Below the pieces are notes generated by a model, which worked only from the letters and a program-made list of their open reading frames with translations, had not been told where the DNA came from and made no database searches. The translations under genes and the position numbers were made by a program. Shown here one piece after another: positions 63,027 through 64,000 of a DNA stretch of 64,000 nt. The stretch is from Bremia lactucae. Taxonomy: Eukaryota > Oomycota > Peronosporomycetes > Peronosporales > Peronosporaceae. Location: the NCBI RefSeq assembly GCF_004359215.1, contig NC_090617.1:1390824-1454823 (forward strand), given 5' to 3'. Numbering within the stretch: position 1 is the first letter of the stretch; the number at the start of each line of letters is the position of its first letter.

Positions 63027-64000
63027 ATGGCGCAGGGACTTGGTGAACAAGCCCTGGCCAGGCTCCTGGGTAGTCCTCCTGAGCAACATGTTGCTCAGTT
63101 GGAGCAGTTTGAGGCATTCGTGCTCGGACAGCGGAGGGCCGCGTCCGAGGCACAGAGCCATGCTGCGGCGGAGTCCGTCACTCAGACTCAGGATGAGCTG
63201 AGGCATGAGCAGGCTCGGAGCGAGGCTCTCAACAGGACTGTTGAGATGCTCTCTGCCCGGCCGCATCAGCCGAGGCCCATTCGGATGGACCCGCCCAAGT
63301 TCGATGGAACTGCGGCGCACACGATTGTCCACTGGCTTTTAGCCGTGGAGCAATGTGGTGTCGCCCAGCTCATCGAGGACGACAGCCGGATGGTGTCGTA
63401 CGCTATGTCGCATCTGCGCGGTAAGGCCTCAGAGTGGGCTTACTCGGCGCTTATGGCGGACAGAAAAGCGTTCCCCTCATGGGCGATCTTTAAGGATAAG
63501 ATTCGCGCCATGTACCAGCCGCCGAACAACGAAGTGTTGCTTCAGGCGCGCTTCTTTGGGGCGCGACAGGCGAAGCGATCTCTGCAAGAGTATGTGCAAG
63601 AGATGCGCTCGCTGTCCGCATCCATAACCGTAGGTCCGATTCCGGAGCACATTAAGGTGCCCACGTTTATGAACGGACTACGGCATGGCCCATCGCGACA
63701 GGCCCTTTTCAGAAAGGTGCCGTCGACGATGGAAGAGGCAATCCAAATTGCCTTAGTTGAGGAGCAATCCTACAACAGTGCCTCGGCGACAGCTTGGTAT
63801 AAGCCGTCGGCCGAGAGGACAGATGCCACTCCTATGGAGTTGGGCAATGCAGACGTGGTCTGTTTTAAATGCGGCAAGCGCGGCCATATGATGGCTCGCT
63901 GCTATGCCAGGGTCCCTGCTGGGGCAAAAATGCCCAGCAAGAGGACTCCCTTCCCAAAGGGCGATGGCAAGAACCAGCGTGCGAGACGCATGAGTTCTGC
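63027..64000 (+). CDS. Ty3/gypsy gag, family D, intact, continues beyond the window
   Basis: Structural polyprotein that packs retrotransposon RNA into virus-like particles. Open from the ATG at 63027 to the window end (324 codons so far). The N-terminal 80 residues are helical and polar (ARSEALNRTVEMLSARP). Retro-gag core at about 90-240: PPKFDGTAAHTIVHWLLAVE, HLRGKASEWAYSAL, WAIFKDKIRAMYQPPNNE, then SLQEYVQEMRSLSA and GLRHGPSRQALF. The CCHC zinc knuckle at 279-292 is complete: CFKCGKRGHMMARC. A basic tail follows. With an intact frame, an LTR and a primer binding site in order, this is the youngest element in the window; pol, if present, lies to the right. The decayed copy at 10.06-11.06 kb is a relative. 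Confidence 0.93.
   Translation, partial: MAQGLGEQALARLLGSPPEQHVAQLEQFEAFVLGQRRAASEAQSHAAAESVTQTQDELRHEQARSEALNRTVEMLSARPHQPRPIRMDPPKFDGTAAHTIVHWLLAVEQCGVAQLIEDDSRMVSYAMSHLRGKASEWAYSALMADRKAFPSWAIFKDKIRAMYQPPNNEVLLQARFFGARQAKRSLQEYVQEMRSLSASITVGPIPEHIKVPTFMNGLRHGPSRQALFRKVPSTMEEAIQIALVEEQSYNSASATAWYKPSAERTDATPMELGNADVVCFKCGKRGHMMARCYARVPAGAKMPSKRTPFPKGDGKNQRARRMSS

Noticed and set aside
1..64000. CRISPR arrays, bacterial operons, riboswitches, RxLR or Crinkler effectors
   Set aside because: Introns, LTR elements and eukaryotic genes exclude a prokaryote; no regularly spaced repeats were seen, and no frame with a signal peptide followed by RxLR-EER or LFLAK was found.

Overview
The window reads as nuclear DNA of an oomycete, most likely a plant-associated member of the Peronosporales (Phytophthora or downy mildew type). 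The signs are a PL3 pectate lyase and a secreted GH32 invertase, few and short GT-AG introns (about 58-73 bp), closely packed house-keeping genes, an oomycete-type initiator motif at the invertase, and large islands of decayed Ty3/gypsy and Ty1/copia retrotransposons whose LTRs run TGTAACGG...CGTTACA. I cannot name the species.

Layout. 1-11 kb is a retrotransposon graveyard: a gypsy pol remnant, a copia remnant with an internal duplication, a minus-strand copia, LTRs of family A, and a decayed gag of family D. 12-24.2 kb is a gene block: a truncated invertase pseudogene, an importin-alpha-like gene, a type II P-type ATPase, FCF2 (pre-rRNA processing) and the intact invertase. 25.4-43.4 kb is a second repeat island. 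It holds a family B gypsy 5' half, a 3.2-kb palindrome made of two family B 3' ends, a family A 5' LTR, a minus-strand family C gypsy, a minus-strand copia and a deleted family C gypsy. The pectate lyase (44.3-45.3 kb) sits alone between this island and an LTR fragment. 46.6-59.7 kb is a second gene block: poly(A) polymerase, MTO1/MnmG, EBP2, CstF-64, an EHD-like GTPase and an OTU-domain protein. 61.2-64 kb is again retrotransposon: a family B LTR, two family D LTRs in opposite orientation around a 100-N assembly gap, and an intact family D gag that runs off the window.

How the genes relate. FCF2 and EBP2 act in nucleolar ribosome biogenesis. CstF-64 and poly(A) polymerase act in 3'-end formation of mRNA. 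MTO1 modifies mitochondrial tRNA wobble uridines. Invertase and pectate lyase are secreted enzymes for feeding on plant sugar and cell wall. There are no operons; neighbours are independent transcription units.

Most interesting: several gypsy families here carry an open or semi-open reading frame in antisense orientation just inside the 3' LTR. In families A, B and D it begins with an Ala-rich segment, and in A and B this is followed by an acidic stretch with an LFG motif. Others are an importin-alpha with a probable small beta domain inserted between ARM repeats, an OTU protein whose catalytic His appears to be Tyr, an EHD protein with half an EH domain, and the retroelement palindrome.
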